Source: GCA-2684655 sp045105235
GTDB lineage: Bacteria > Planctomycetota > UBA1135 > UBA2386
Direction of reading: 5' to 3'
NCBI GenBank assembly: GCA_045105235.1
Contig: JBGCDH010000076.1
Span: 1-64,000, forward strand
DNA length: 64,000 nucleotides
The translations under genes were made by a program, and so were the position numbers. Of this stretch, positions 17,275 to 26,955 are shown piece by piece. Under the pieces are notes generated by a model that was not told the DNA's origin, made no database searches, and saw only the letters and a program-made list of their open reading frames with translations. The stretch's first letter is position 1; every line of letters starts with the position of its first letter.

Positions 17275-17745
17275 ATGGCAACATACTCCGGTAGCTCTGA
17301 GCACGGCATTGATGACAAAGGCAGGTTGACCCTGCCGGCGCGCATTCTTGACGAGCTCCCCAAGAGCCTCTGGAAGTTCCATCTCACCGCTGGCCTGGAC
17401 AAGTGCCTGCTCCTGCACGACTCCGAAGGGTTCGAAGAACTCGTCGCACGCATTGGGCGAGCCGTTGGTGGCAGCCGGGCTCACCGAGCGCTGTGTCGAC
17501 GGTTCCTCGGCCATTCGGAATCGGTCGTGCCCGACGGCAACCGGCGCATTCGTGTGCCCGAGCCGTTGCTCAAGTATGCGGGGCTCAGTCAGAGCAAGCC
17601 CGTAGTCCTGGTCGGCACGGGTCGAGTTGTAGAACTCTGGTCGCCCTCCGTCCTGGACGACGTGCTCGCCGAGGCAAGCCCTGAAGAAGAGCAGCTCTTT
17701 GCAGAATTGGTTGGTCCTGCCGGCCCGACGGCGGCACCCGCGTAA
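17275..17745 (+). CDS. mraZ: Transcriptional regulator MraZ
   Basis: A 156-residue MraZ, near the usual length (about 145). The ATG at 17275 begins MATYSGSSEHGIDDKGRLTLP, aligning with the conserved MraZ N-terminus; the upstream in-frame ATG at 17242 would start at the predicted transcription start. Two SpoVT/AbrB-like halves are visible, each with the DxKGR/GNRR-type signature (DDKGRLTLPARI near residue 13; DGNRRIRVPEPLL near 82). MraZ forms ring-shaped oligomers and binds repeats upstream of its own gene, regulating the dcw cluster; the operator array just upstream fits. First gene of the cluster; about 200 nt with no recognisable gene separate it from rsmH. Confidence 0.93.
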   Translation: MATYSGSSEHGIDDKGRLTLPARILDELPKSLWKFHLTAGLDKCLLLHDSEGFEELVARIGRAVGGSRAHRALCRRFLGHSESVVPDGNRRIRVPEPLLKYAGLSQSKPVVLVGTGRVVELWSPSVLDDVLAEASPEEEQLFAELVGPAGPTAAPA

Positions 17746-17947
17746 CGGTTGTGGCGCGGATCGTCGTCTGGGAAGGCGTTGTCCAGCTTGAAGTTCTGGG
17801 TGTAGCGAGATGCGCATTGCGTGTCTCTAAGCGCCTGGTGCGGACGGCTGGCAAGGCGTGTCCAGGCATCCTTGGTCGGGGTGTCGAATCGAGCGCTGCT
17901 GCTGGGTGGTCAATGGGAGCAGCGTTTTGAGTTCGGATACGTCAGGT

Positions 17948-18904
17948 ATGAATAGCGGCAAAGGCGGCGAAGAGCACGGGAATAGGCCCCTGGTGCACGA
18001 GCCGGTGATGCTGCAGCAAGTGGTGTCGATCCTCGAACTCCGCCCGGGGTTGGTGGTCGTCGACGGCACAGTGGGGGCGGGTGGCCACGCGGTCGTGATC
18101 GCGTCGGCCATCGGCCCCAACGGTTTGCTGGTAGGACTCGACCGCGACAGTGAGATCCTGGCCGTGGCGCAGGCGTCCCTTGCGGATGCTCGGAGCGCCG
18201 GCGCTGCGGCACAGTTCTCTCTGCATCACTCACCTCACGCAAAACTGTGCAAGGTCCTGGCGGGAATCGGTCAACCCCGCTGCGACCGTGTGCTCCTCGA
18301 TCTCGGCGTGAGTTCTCTCCAGCTGGACCGACCCGAACGAGGGTTCTCCTTTATGGCGGATGGGCCATTAGACATGCGCATGGACAGCACAGCGAAGCTC
18401 ACGGCAGCGCGTTGGTTGGCCGATGTGCCGGAGCAACAGCTGGCCGATACGATCTATCAGCTCGGTGAAGAGCGACATAGTCGCCGCATTGCGCGTCGCA
18501 TTGTCGACGAGCGCCGCCGCACCCGCATCACGTCGACGCGCCAGCTTGCCGAGCTGGTTGCATCCGCCATGCCCGGCGGTGCCCGCCGCGGCCGCATCCA
18601 TCCCGCTACGCGGACCTTCCAAGCCATCCGCATGCGGATCAACGACGAGCTCGGTGAGCTTGAGCGCGGTCTGGCAGCGGCGCTTGAAGGCCTCGCTCCC
18701 GGCGGTCGTCTCGCCGTAATTTCTTTCCACTCGATCGAGGATCGTGTCGTCAAGCACTACCTGCGCGCCCACGCCGACGTGATCACCAAGAAGCCGCTGG
18801 TCGCGACCCCGGACGAAGTCCGCCGCAACCCGCGTGCGCGTAGCGCCAAGCTGCGCTGTGTCACCAAGCGCCTCGCCGAGCCCGGTTCCGAGGTGGTGTC
18901 GTGA
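17948..18904 (+). CDS. rsmH: 16S rRNA (cytosine-1402-N4)-methyltransferase RsmH
   Basis: A 318-residue SAM-dependent methyltransferase (MraW) that N4-methylates C1402 in the decoding centre of 16S rRNA. The ATG at 17948 is chosen because conserved sequence (HEPVMLQQVV) starts soon after; an earlier in-frame start would add a Cys/Trp-rich stretch unlike the family. Motifs: VVDGTVGAGGHA (SAM site), GLDRDSEI, DRVLLDLGVSSLQLD, RGFSFMADGPLDMRMD, and the C-terminal FHSIEDRVVKHYLR. These are textbook for the family. Its stop overlaps the next gene's GTG start. Confidence 0.97.
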   Translation: MNSGKGGEEHGNRPLVHEPVMLQQVVSILELRPGLVVVDGTVGAGGHAVVIASAIGPNGLLVGLDRDSEILAVAQASLADARSAGAAAQFSLHHSPHAKLCKVLAGIGQPRCDRVLLDLGVSSLQLDRPERGFSFMADGPLDMRMDSTAKLTAARWLADVPEQQLADTIYQLGEERHSRRIARRIVDERRRTRITSTRQLAELVASAMPGGARRGRIHPATRTFQAIRMRINDELGELERGLAAALEGLAPGGRLAVISFHSIEDRVVKHYLRAHADVITKKPLVATPDEVRRNPRARSAKLRCVTKRLAEPGSEVVS

Positions 18905-19164
18905 GGTGGTTTCTAGCTGCTCTGCTGTTCGCCCTGGCGGTGACGCTTGCCATCGCGACGGCCGCGATCCGTTCGGACAGCATACGGGCCCGCCGCCGCA
19001 TCGAGCGCGACTACCGCGCCATCCAGGACCGCGTTGTCGAGCTTCGTCGCTGGCAGCAGCTGCGCATCGAGGCAGCCGCTCCCGGTCGGTTGGCGGAGCT
19101 TCACTGGCGCGAGCTTGAGGCGGAGCGCAGCCGCCGCCAAGAGCGTGCGGAGGCCGTGCAGTGA
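18901..19164 (+). CDS. ftsL: FtsL-like small membrane protein
   Basis: An 87-residue protein located exactly where ftsL sits in dcw clusters, between rsmH and ftsI, overlapping both (GTGA junctions). It has one N-terminal transmembrane helix (about 4-22) and then a charged, heptad-like coiled coil (IRARRRIERDYRAIQDRVVELRR). FtsL is a bitopic divisome protein defined by this layout rather than sequence; its usual partners FtsQ and FtsZ are absent from this cluster. Assignment rests on position and topology. Confidence 0.6.
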   Translation: MRWFLAALLFALAVTLAIATAAIRSDSIRARRRIERDYRAIQDRVVELRRWQQLRIEAAAPGRLAELHWRELEAERSRRQERAEAVQ

Positions 19165-21287
19165 GTCCTTCCGAACGACTACGCGTGCGCGTCGCCTTTG
19201 GCGCGCTAGGTGTCGTTCCGGTGTTCTTGGCCGGCTGGCTTGGCTACGTTCAGGTCGGTCAGGCCGGGGAATTGCCGCGCAAAGGGCGCGCGCCGCTGCC
19301 GCTGGTTGCCGCGACGGCCGATCGCCAGGCGTCCCGGCAGCGCGCGGTGCCGGCGCCGCGCGGCAGCATTGTCGACCGCTTTGGCGTGACGCTGGCTGCG
19401 GATCGCGAAACCTACGACGTGCGTGCCCGCATCCGGGTCCCGGCAAAGTGCCGGGGCGACGCTGAGCTGTTTCGGGATTGGGTGGGCCGTGTCAGCGATG
19501 CTTTTGCGCGGGCGTTGGTGTCGGATCCGCGTTTGGGCGACCGCCTGCAGCGCCGCGATCGGGCCTGCAACCGGATCCGCAACGAGCTGTGGCGACGTTG
19601 GAAGATCGATTCCCTGCCACTGCGCGGCAAGATCAAGCGCAAGCTGCTGCCGCCCGCCGAAATTCTGGTCAAGGCGAAGGTTGAGCGCTTGCCGGTCGTC
19701 GAGGCGCTGCGTGCGATCCATCTCAGCAAGACCTGGCCAACCGTCCAGGTCGACTTCTTGCACACCTTCACGCGCTTCTATCCGGAGCGTGAGCTGACCC
19801 ACGGCATCGTCGGGCACACGCGCACCTACTGGACCGAAGACGGCGGCCCGCGGCGGCTGCACACGGCCGGCCAGTGCGGTCTCGAAGCGCTCGCCGCGCT
19901 AGAACCCCGCGCGGCGGCGATTCGCCGCTACCGCGCCGACGGCAAGACGCGGCCCTACTTCATGGCGCCGGCCGAAGGGGCGCCCAAGCCCGCCGTGCTG
20001 CATACGACACTCGATCTTGAGCTGCAGCGCATTGCCGTGCAGGAGCTGCGCGAGCAGGCCGAAAGCGGCGTGCGCGGGGACTCCAAGAAGCAGGCCAAGT
20101 GGGGGGCGCTCGTGCTCGTCGATTTGACGAGCGGCGACCTGCTTGCGGCGGCCGCCTGGCACCGCGATTCGAGCCTGGCCAAGGGCGCAGCGTTTACACC
20201 GTACCAAAGCCGCTTCGAACCTGGCTCCATCGTGAAGCCACTGGTGTTGGCCTACGCCAACGAAGTGGGCGCGCTCGACTGGCACCAGCCCTTTGACTGC
20301 AATCCCCGCAGCAGCGACTACCGGCAGCGGATTGCCCGCCTCGGCCGCGCGCGGCCGGTGCGCGATGACCACACGTGCAACCGCCTCGATGCGCACGGCA
20401 TCCTGGTCAACAGTTCCAACATCGGCGCTGCCTACGTTGGCCTGTTGCTCGAGCGCGAGCAGTGGCAGGACTACATGGGCGCCTATGGCTTTGGCCATTC
20501 GCTCGGGTGGAATCTGCTCTACGAGGGCATTGGCGGGCCGAACAAGAAGTCGTTCCGGGCCGATACGCCGATCCGCGGCTTCCGCGCCAACAGCGCCATC
20601 TCCTTTAGCTTCGGCTACGAACTGACCGCGACGCCGCTGCAGATCGCGCGCGCCTACCTGCGCATGTTTCGCGGGCTTGGCAGCGAGCTGCGTTTGGTCC
20701 GCGGCCTCGACCTCGACGGAAAATTTCATTCGCTTCCCGAGCGGGTCGGGGTCGGCCCGGCGCTACGTGCCGAAGTCGTGGAGCGCGTGCGCTGTGCGCT
20801 GGCGGACGTTGTGAGCAACGATCCACACGCAACCGGGCGCGCGCTGCATGCTCGGATGCTCAAAGAAGTTGGCGTCGACCTACACGGTGTAGTCGGCGGC
20901 AAAACCGGCACGGCCGCGAGCCGCGTGGGTGTTGGCAACAATCGAATGGAACTGCACAAGAACGCCAGCTTCGTCGGCTTTTTGCCGGCGGACGAGCCGC
21001 GTTGGTTGGCAGTCTCTGTTCTACAGAAAGACGATAGTGCGAGTTTCTACGGCGGCAGCTATGCTGCGCCCCCAGCGGTCAAACTTCTGCTGCAGTGTCG
21101 CAACCTGCAGCAGCGGCGCGATCGCCGCCGGGATGCTCGGTTCGAGTCGGGTGGTCAGACCCGACTGCACTCCGAACGCTCACGATCGACGGGTTCTCCG
21201 CGAGCCCAAAAGGTCGGACTTCGATCTCCTGGTGTTACAGGCTGGCAAGCGACGGTTGGGGCCGTCGCCGCCAGGGATACTCGGTAA
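19161..21287 (+). CDS. ftsI: Peptidoglycan transpeptidase FtsI (class B PBP)
   Basis: A 708-residue class B penicillin-binding protein starting with GTG overlapping the ftsL-like stop. N-terminal transmembrane helix (about 12-31), PBP dimer region with the APRGSIVDRFG signature (about 65-75), then a transpeptidase domain with all three active-site motifs: SIVK (356-359), SSN (418-420) and KTG (581-583). It cross-links septal peptidoglycan with the SEDS polymerase FtsW. No PASTA domains. The last about 60 residues (after about 645) are Arg/Ser/Gln rich and extend beyond the usual end of the domain, which may be a real basic tail. Followed 8 nt later by murE. Confidence 0.95.
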   Translation: MSPSERLRVRVAFGALGVVPVFLAGWLGYVQVGQAGELPRKGRAPLPLVAATADRQASRQRAVPAPRGSIVDRFGVTLAADRETYDVRARIRVPAKCRGDAELFRDWVGRVSDAFARALVSDPRLGDRLQRRDRACNRIRNELWRRWKIDSLPLRGKIKRKLLPPAEILVKAKVERLPVVEALRAIHLSKTWPTVQVDFLHTFTRFYPERELTHGIVGHTRTYWTEDGGPRRLHTAGQCGLEALAALEPRAAAIRRYRADGKTRPYFMAPAEGAPKPAVLHTTLDLELQRIAVQELREQAESGVRGDSKKQAKWGALVLVDLTSGDLLAAAAWHRDSSLAKGAAFTPYQSRFEPGSIVKPLVLAYANEVGALDWHQPFDCNPRSSDYRQRIARLGRARPVRDDHTCNRLDAHGILVNSSNIGAAYVGLLLEREQWQDYMGAYGFGHSLGWNLLYEGIGGPNKKSFRADTPIRGFRANSAISFSFGYELTATPLQIARAYLRMFRGLGSELRLVRGLDLDGKFHSLPERVGVGPALRAEVVERVRCALADVVSNDPHATGRALHARMLKEVGVDLHGVVGGKTGTAASRVGVGNNRMELHKNASFVGFLPADEPRWLAVSVLQKDDSASFYGGSYAAPPAVKLLLQCRNLQQRRDRRRDARFESGGQTRLHSERSRSTGSPRAQKVGLRSPGVTGWQATVGAVAARDTR

Positions 21288-21295
21288 GGCGGTTC

Positions 21296-22849
21296 ATGAC
21301 GGATTTGGCTTTCCCTTCTGGACTCCCGTCCGGCCAGGGCTTTGTGCGCTTGCGAGAACTACGCGACTGCTTGCAGCCGCGCGAGGTTTTGCATTGGCGG
21401 GATTTGGCGGTCGACGGACTCGCCTTTCATTCCGCTGAGGTGCGTTCGGGCAACCTGTTCTTCGCCATTCGTGGCGCCAAGAACGACGGCTCTATCTATG
21501 CGCAGCAGGCGGTGGCCCGCGGCGCGGTCGCCGTCGTGTCCGAAGAGCCGCTGGCCCTCAACGTGCCCGTGCTCGTCGTCGACAACGCGCGCGAGGCGCT
21601 TGCCGATGCCGCCCGCTACTACTACCGCGATCCGTCGGCCGCCCTGTCGGTCATCGGCATCACCGGCACCAACGGCAAGACCACGACGGCGCACTTGATC
21701 CGCGCCTGTCTGCAGGCGGATCGCCGTCAGGTTGGCTTGATCGGCACGATTGCCTACGAGTTTGGCGGTCGCCGGATCCCGGCGGCAAACACCACGCCCG
21801 ACCCGGTGCGCATCCACGGCTACCTGCGCGAGATGGCGGACCGCTTTGCCAGCGCGTGCGTCATGGAGGTTTCGAGCCACAGCCTCGACCAGGATCGCGT
21901 GCGCGGCGTGCGCTTTTCGGTGGGGGTCTTTACCAACCTGTCGCAGGATCACCTCGACTACCACGGCGACATGCGCAGCTACATGGCTGCCAAGGCGCGC
22001 ATGTTCCGCGCGCTGGGCCCTGGCTCGATTGCCGTGCTCAATCGCGATGACTCGGCCTCGCATGCGATGGCCGACGAACTCGACAGCGGCGTGCGCATCC
22101 TTTGGTACGGCCTGTCGCCCGACGCGGAAATCCGCGCCGAAAACATCGAGCCGGGCCCCGACGGCACGCGCCTGCGCATCGTCATGCCGCATGGCGCCGT
22201 CGAACTGTTTTTGCCCGTGGTCGGGCAGCACAACATCGAGAATGCCCTGGCCGCCGCCGCAACCGCACTGGCGCTTGGCTGCAGCGAGTTGACGGTGGCG
22301 TCGGCGCTCGAAGACGCGCGGCCGGTGCCCGGTCGTCTCGAGCTGGTCGAGCCGCCGATGGCTCCGCGCCGTTCGGGTCGTGTGCGCACGTTCGTCGATT
22401 ATGCCCATACGCCGGACGCCCTCGAAAAGGTCTGCGCAACGCTGCGCGGCGTCTGCGAAGGCGATTTGCACGTGGTCTTCGGCTGCGGCGGAGACCGCGA
22501 TCGCAACAAGCGCGGGCCGATGGCGCGCGCCGTTGGGCGGCATGCGCGCTACGCCTACTTGACCAGCGACAACCCGCGTTCGGAGGATCCGGAGACGATC
22601 CTCAAGGACATGGTCGATGGCTTGGCGGAAGAGCGCGGCGAGCTTTTGTGCGAGGCCTTCCAGGTTGTGGACCGCGCCGAAGCGATTCGCGCGGCGATCC
22701 AGCGTGCGCGCCCCGGCGACACGGTGCTGATCGCGGGCAAGGGCCATGAGACCTACCAGGTGTTCAAGGACAGCGTCGTGCCGTTTGATGACCGACTCGA
22801 AGCCGGCCGCGCGTTGGCCGCAAGGGAGGCAGGATGGTTGCACCGATGA
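21296..22849 (+). CDS. murE: UDP-MurNAc-tripeptide ligase MurE (meso-DAP adding)
   Basis: A 517-residue Mur ligase. The ATG at 21296 is 8 nt past the ftsI stop with an AAGGCGG site upstream. ATP-binding loop GTNGKTT at 124-130, central-domain segment VMEVSSHSLDQDRV, and the amino-acid-specificity motif DNPR at 425-428, which marks enzymes adding meso-diaminopimelate rather than lysine. The carbamylated-lysine region (HLDYHGDMRSYMAAKARMF) is present. It adds the third residue of the stem peptide in the cytoplasm. The 3' end overlaps murF by 16 nt. Confidence 0.97.
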   Translation: MTDLAFPSGLPSGQGFVRLRELRDCLQPREVLHWRDLAVDGLAFHSAEVRSGNLFFAIRGAKNDGSIYAQQAVARGAVAVVSEEPLALNVPVLVVDNAREALADAARYYYRDPSAALSVIGITGTNGKTTTAHLIRACLQADRRQVGLIGTIAYEFGGRRIPAANTTPDPVRIHGYLREMADRFASACVMEVSSHSLDQDRVRGVRFSVGVFTNLSQDHLDYHGDMRSYMAAKARMFRALGPGSIAVLNRDDSASHAMADELDSGVRILWYGLSPDAEIRAENIEPGPDGTRLRIVMPHGAVELFLPVVGQHNIENALAAAATALALGCSELTVASALEDARPVPGRLELVEPPMAPRRSGRVRTFVDYAHTPDALEKVCATLRGVCEGDLHVVFGCGGDRDRNKRGPMARAVGRHARYAYLTSDNPRSEDPETILKDMVDGLAEERGELLCEAFQVVDRAEAIRAAIQRARPGDTVLIAGKGHETYQVFKDSVVPFDDRLEAGRALAAREAGWLHR

Positions 22850-24429
22850 AGGGGGCCGCCGGACGATCGGCGGCCGTTCCGAGTGTTGCTTTGGGGGCGA
22901 CGGCTAGCGCGACCCCGGGCCGAACGAGTTCGGGTGAGCGCGGTTGGTTTACGGCGCGAGCCGTTGCCAAAGCCGTCGGCGGCGACGTGGTGCAGGGCGG
23001 CCGGACCGCTGCGACGGTCGGCACCGATAGCCGCGTCGACTGCACAGGCCAGCTGTTCGTCGCGCTGCGCGGCGACAACCACGACGGCCATCGCTACCTC
23101 GGCCAAGCGGTGGCGCAGGGTGCCGTCGGCTTGCTCGTGGATCGTGCGGCTGGTGACCTTTCGGGGCTGCTGCGCGACAACCGCATCCGCGGAGCGCGGG
23201 AGCCCTTTGTGGTCTGCGTCGCCGATACCGGTAAGGCGCTGCTCGATCTGGCGCGCGACCACCGTCGCCGCCATCGCGCCACGGTGGTCGGCATCACCGG
23301 CTCCTGCGGCAAGACCTCCGTCAAGGAATGGCTCGGCGCCGTGCTCGCCGAAGCGATGCCCACCGTGCGTTCTCCTGGCTCGTACAACAATCAGATTGGC
23401 GTGCCGCTGACGCTGTTTCAGCTTCGCCCGGAGACGCGCGCGGCGGTAGTCGAAATCGGCACCAACGCGCCCGGCGAAATTGCGCAGCTTGCCGACGTTG
23501 CGTGCCCCGACATCGGGATCGTGACCTGTGTGGCGCCGGCGCATCTCGAAGGCCTGGGCTCGCTCGAAGGCGTGGCCCACGAGAAAGCCTCGCTGCCGGC
23601 GCGTTTGCCGAAGGGCGGCCTCTGCATTCTCAACGGCGACGACGCCGCGTGCCGCGCCATGGCGCGCAACACCGACGCCCAAGTCGAGCTGGTCAGCGTG
23701 CACCGGGAAGCCGATTGGTTTGCGACCGACGTTCGCTTCCATGCGCTCGGCACGACGTTTTTGCTGCGCGGAGAGCGACCGGTGACGCTGCCGCGCCTCG
23801 GCACCCACAACGTCTACAACGCGCTGTCGGTCATCGCCGCGGCGCACCGGCTTGGTGTGCCCGAGGATGTTGTCCTGCATCGACTCGCATCCGTGCCTTC
23901 GGCCGCGCGCCGGCTGGAGCCCAAGATGGCGGGCGGCGTGACGATCTTTGACGACACCTACAACATGAATCCCGAATCGGCGCGCTCGGCGCTGCAGGCC
24001 TTGGCGGGCCTGTGTGCCGGTGGCGCGGCGGGCGCCTCGCAGCGCAAGGCCCGCACGGTGGCCGTGTTCGGCGCAATGCTAGAGCTCGGCTCCGACAGCG
24101 AGGCGCTGCACCGCGAGCTGGGGCGGCAGGTCGTCGCGACGAAGCAGGATCGCTTGGTCTGCGTCGGAACCGAAGCGGCGGCCATTGCCGCAGGTGCCGT
24201 CGCTGCGGGCATGCCCACGGCGAGCGTGCAGTGCGTCGCAGACGTGGCCGAAGCGCACGCGCTGCTACGAGACACGCTGGTCGAAGGCGACCGTGTGCTC
24301 TGCAAGGCGTCGCGCGGCATCGCGCTCGATCGCTTGGTGGATCGCCTGCAAAAAGACCTTGCCGCGCGCGAACTGCGCGTTGGCGAGGAAGCCGCAGGTT
24401 CGCCCGGGGACGGAGCTTCGATCGAATGA
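22834..24429 (+). CDS. murF: UDP-MurNAc-tripeptide-D-Ala-D-Ala ligase MurF
   Basis: A 531-residue Mur ligase; start ATG at 22834 behind AAGGGAGGCAGG, inside the end of murE. Motifs: ATP loop GITGSCGKTSVKEWLG, SYNNQIGVPLTL, VVEIGTNAPGEI, DDTYNMNPESARSAL, and GAMLELG, diagnostic of MurF. It adds D-Ala-D-Ala to complete the pentapeptide. The first about 35 residues are an Ala/Gly/Ser-rich extension, so a later start is possible but lacks support. The stop overlaps the mraY start (ATGA). Confidence 0.96.
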   Translation: MVAPMKGAAGRSAAVPSVALGATASATPGRTSSGERGWFTARAVAKAVGGDVVQGGRTAATVGTDSRVDCTGQLFVALRGDNHDGHRYLGQAVAQGAVGLLVDRAAGDLSGLLRDNRIRGAREPFVVCVADTGKALLDLARDHRRRHRATVVGITGSCGKTSVKEWLGAVLAEAMPTVRSPGSYNNQIGVPLTLFQLRPETRAAVVEIGTNAPGEIAQLADVACPDIGIVTCVAPAHLEGLGSLEGVAHEKASLPARLPKGGLCILNGDDAACRAMARNTDAQVELVSVHREADWFATDVRFHALGTTFLLRGERPVTLPRLGTHNVYNALSVIAAAHRLGVPEDVVLHRLASVPSAARRLEPKMAGGVTIFDDTYNMNPESARSALQALAGLCAGGAAGASQRKARTVAVFGAMLELGSDSEALHRELGRQVVATKQDRLVCVGTEAAAIAAGAVAAGMPTASVQCVADVAEAHALLRDTLVEGDRVLCKASRGIALDRLVDRLQKDLAARELRVGEEAAGSPGDGASIE

Positions 24430-25556
24430 TCTACTGGCTGGCGCCACACCTGTTCTCGGAAGATGTATGCCGACTGCTCGGCTACATCTCGGTGCGGGCT
24501 GGCGCCGCCGCGATTACCGCGTTTCTCATCGCAATCGTCTGCGGGCCGGCCGTCATTCGCTGGCTGTCGCGCCAAGGCGTTGGCGAGCGTGGCGATGGCA
24601 CCGGCTCACAAACGCTCGAAGAGCTGCACAAGGACAAGGTCGGCACGCCGACCATGGGCGGCGTGTTCGTGATCGCCGCCATCTTGCTGTCCGGTGCGCT
24701 GTGGCTGCGTTTCGATGGCGCAAACCGCTACTCGCTGCCGGGGCTGGTGCTCGTGCTGGGCTTTGCAGCGGTTGGCTTTTGGGACGACTGGGTCAAGTTG
24801 CGCCAGGGTCAGCTTGGCGAAAAGAAGCGCGGCATCAGCAAGAGAGAAAAGCAGGGTGCGCTGACGATCGTGGCGCTGCTGATTGGCCTGTGGCTGCTCG
24901 GCCCGGCCATGCTGCAAAGCGACCTCGGCGGCCCGCATCTCTACGTGCCGTTTGCCAAGGACTTCGCGCTCGATCTGAGCGCCTGGTGGGGGATCCCGTT
25001 TTTGCTGCTGGCCGTGCTCGTGCTGACCGGCGCGGCCAACGCCGTCAATCTTACCGATGGGCTCGACGGCCTCGCGGCGGGCTGCATCGCGACCTCCGCG
25101 ATCGCCTACGCCGGCATCACGTATGCCGTCGGTCGCGTCGACTGGGCCGAGTATTTGCTTGTGCCGCATGTTGCCGGTGCCGGCGAGATGGCCGTCTTGA
25201 TGGCGGCGCTGCTCGGCGGCGCGATGGGCTTTTTATGGTTCAATGCCGCGCCGGCGATGGTCTTCATGGGCGACGTCGGCAGTTTGGGGCTCGGCGGAGC
25301 GCTTGCCTACGCCGCGGTGATCAGCCGAACGGAGCTGGTATTGCTGGTTGTCGGTGGCGTCTTCGTTGTCGAGGCGCTGTCGGTGATCCTGCAGGTTGGC
25401 TCCTACAAGCTGCGCAAGAAGCGAGTGTTTCGCTGCGCGCCGCTGCACCATCACTTCCAGTTTGGCGGCATGCCGGAGACGCGCGTGGTCGCGCGCACCT
25501 GGATCGTCTCGGCGCTGCTCGCGATGTGCAGCCTGGTCCTGTTCAAGGTGCGTTGA
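24426..25556 (+). CDS. mraY: Phospho-MurNAc-pentapeptide translocase MraY
   Basis: A 376-residue integral membrane enzyme with about ten transmembrane helices. Conserved cytoplasmic motifs: KVGTPTMGGVFVIAA, FWDDWVK (Mg-binding aspartates), KREKQG-region loop, NLTDGLDGLAAG, and CAPLHHHFQFGGMPE with the HHH cluster. It transfers phospho-MurNAc-pentapeptide to undecaprenyl phosphate, giving lipid I. Start is ATG overlapping murF stop. In most dcw clusters murD follows; here ftsW follows after 3 nt. Confidence 0.97.
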   Translation: MIYWLAPHLFSEDVCRLLGYISVRAGAAAITAFLIAIVCGPAVIRWLSRQGVGERGDGTGSQTLEELHKDKVGTPTMGGVFVIAAILLSGALWLRFDGANRYSLPGLVLVLGFAAVGFWDDWVKLRQGQLGEKKRGISKREKQGALTIVALLIGLWLLGPAMLQSDLGGPHLYVPFAKDFALDLSAWWGIPFLLLAVLVLTGAANAVNLTDGLDGLAAGCIATSAIAYAGITYAVGRVDWAEYLLVPHVAGAGEMAVLMAALLGGAMGFLWFNAAPAMVFMGDVGSLGLGGALAYAAVISRTELVLLVVGGVFVVEALSVILQVGSYKLRKKRVFRCAPLHHHFQFGGMPETRVVARTWIVSALLAMCSLVLFKVR

Positions 25557-25559
25557 CCG

Positions 25560-26741
25560 ATGTCGGCTGTTGCCAGGAAGCGTTCTCGCGGCATCGAAGC
25601 CGAAGAGCTTGAGCACCCGACCCGGGCGGCCGGCGTGCACGTGCGCGAACTCGATTGGCTGATGCTGATCGTGATGGCGCTGTGCTGCCTCGGCTTGGCG
25701 ATGGCGGTCTCCGTGCGCGGCGCCCAGCTCGACTACGGCGGTGCCATGCTGATCATGCGCACCCAGGGCACCAAGCTGCTGTTTGGGCTGGTCGCGTTTT
25801 TGGTTGCTGCGCTGACGCCGATTCGCCTGATCCGGCGCGTCGCGATGCCGCTCTTTTTCTGCGCGGTCGCAGCTTGCCTGGTGCCGCGCCTGCTCGGTAT
25901 GGGCAGCCACGGGGCGTGCCGCTGGATCGTCATCGGCAGCCAGCAGTTCCAGCCGGTCGAGCCGGCACGCTTCTTCCTGGTCTTGGCCGTGTCCTGGCTG
26001 CTGGCTCGAGCCGGCGGCTCGGGCCTGTCGGATTTTCGCCGCGGCTTCTTGCCGGCCATGGGGTGCGCGATGCTGCTGGCCGGTGCGCTGGCTCTCCAGC
26101 CCGACAACGGCAACGCGCTGCTGGCGGTGATGCTCGCCAGCTGCCTGGCGCTGGTGGCCGGCGTGCGCTTCCTGCACTTTGCGCCGATGGCCGTCGCTGG
26201 ACTCGGCGTCATCATCTTTGCGGCGACCCGGCACAACTACGTGCGGACGCGCATTGACCAGCTCTTCAACACCGCGCCCGACTCGCAGGTTGGCCTCGGC
26301 CTGATCGCGGTCAGCAGCGGTGGATTCTTCGGCCGCGGGCTTGGCCAGGGCTGGATGAAGATGAACTACGTGCCGGAAGCGCACAATGACTTCGTCTTCG
26401 CCATCATCGGCGAAGAGCTGGGGTTCTGTGGCTCGCTGTTCGTGCTCGGTAGCTACACGCTGTTTGGCTACGTCTGCTACCGATTGATCTGCTCCGTAAA
26501 GGATCCCTTTCTGCGCTACGTAGTCTGTGGGTATGCTCTGATGATCTGTATGCAGGCGGCCGTCAACCTACTCGTGGTCAGCGGGTGGGCGCCGGCCAAG
26601 GGCATCGACCTACCGTTCGTATCTACGGGCGGCACCAGTCTCGTTTTCTCTCTTGCGGCAGTCGGGCTGATTGGCAACGCGGTGCGAACCGATCGCGCCG
26701 GGGCCTTTCACACGATGGATGAGTCGCAGGCGTACGCGTGA
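25560..26741 (+). CDS. ftsW: SEDS peptidoglycan polymerase FtsW
   Basis: A 393-residue SEDS-family polymerase with about ten membrane helices following a 30-residue charged N-terminus. The catalytic loop VPEAHNDFVFAIIGEELG is present with the essential Asp at 277 (equivalent to the proven catalytic Asp in RodA/FtsW). The QPVEPARFFLV region and the C-terminal GIDLPFVSTGGTSLV are also typical. It polymerises lipid II with FtsI as partner. About 210 nt without a convincing gene follow before the LysM gene, the largest gap inside this cluster apart from the mraZ leader. Confidence 0.95.
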   Translation: MSAVARKRSRGIEAEELEHPTRAAGVHVRELDWLMLIVMALCCLGLAMAVSVRGAQLDYGGAMLIMRTQGTKLLFGLVAFLVAALTPIRLIRRVAMPLFFCAVAACLVPRLLGMGSHGACRWIVIGSQQFQPVEPARFFLVLAVSWLLARAGGSGLSDFRRGFLPAMGCAMLLAGALALQPDNGNALLAVMLASCLALVAGVRFLHFAPMAVAGLGVIIFAATRHNYVRTRIDQLFNTAPDSQVGLGLIAVSSGGFFGRGLGQGWMKMNYVPEAHNDFVFAIIGEELGFCGSLFVLGSYTLFGYVCYRLICSVKDPFLRYVVCGYALMICMQAAVNLLVVSGWAPAKGIDLPFVSTGGTSLVFSLAAVGLIGNAVRTDRAGAFHTMDESQAYA

Positions 26742-26955
26742 CGCGTCTATCCGTGATCTGCACATCATCAATGAGTAGGTCCGTGCTAGTGGGTCGAAGG
26801 CAGGCTAGGTCCGGTCGTCGGATACCGACCGGTCAGGATTGTGATCGGGTGTCGGCAGGTGCTGCCGTCCCCTTTTATGTTTACGCGGTTCGCTCGCTCT
26901 TTCGCGCGCGACGACAAGCTGGTTTCCCGCGCTCGGCGCGGGCTTTGAGGGTGTG

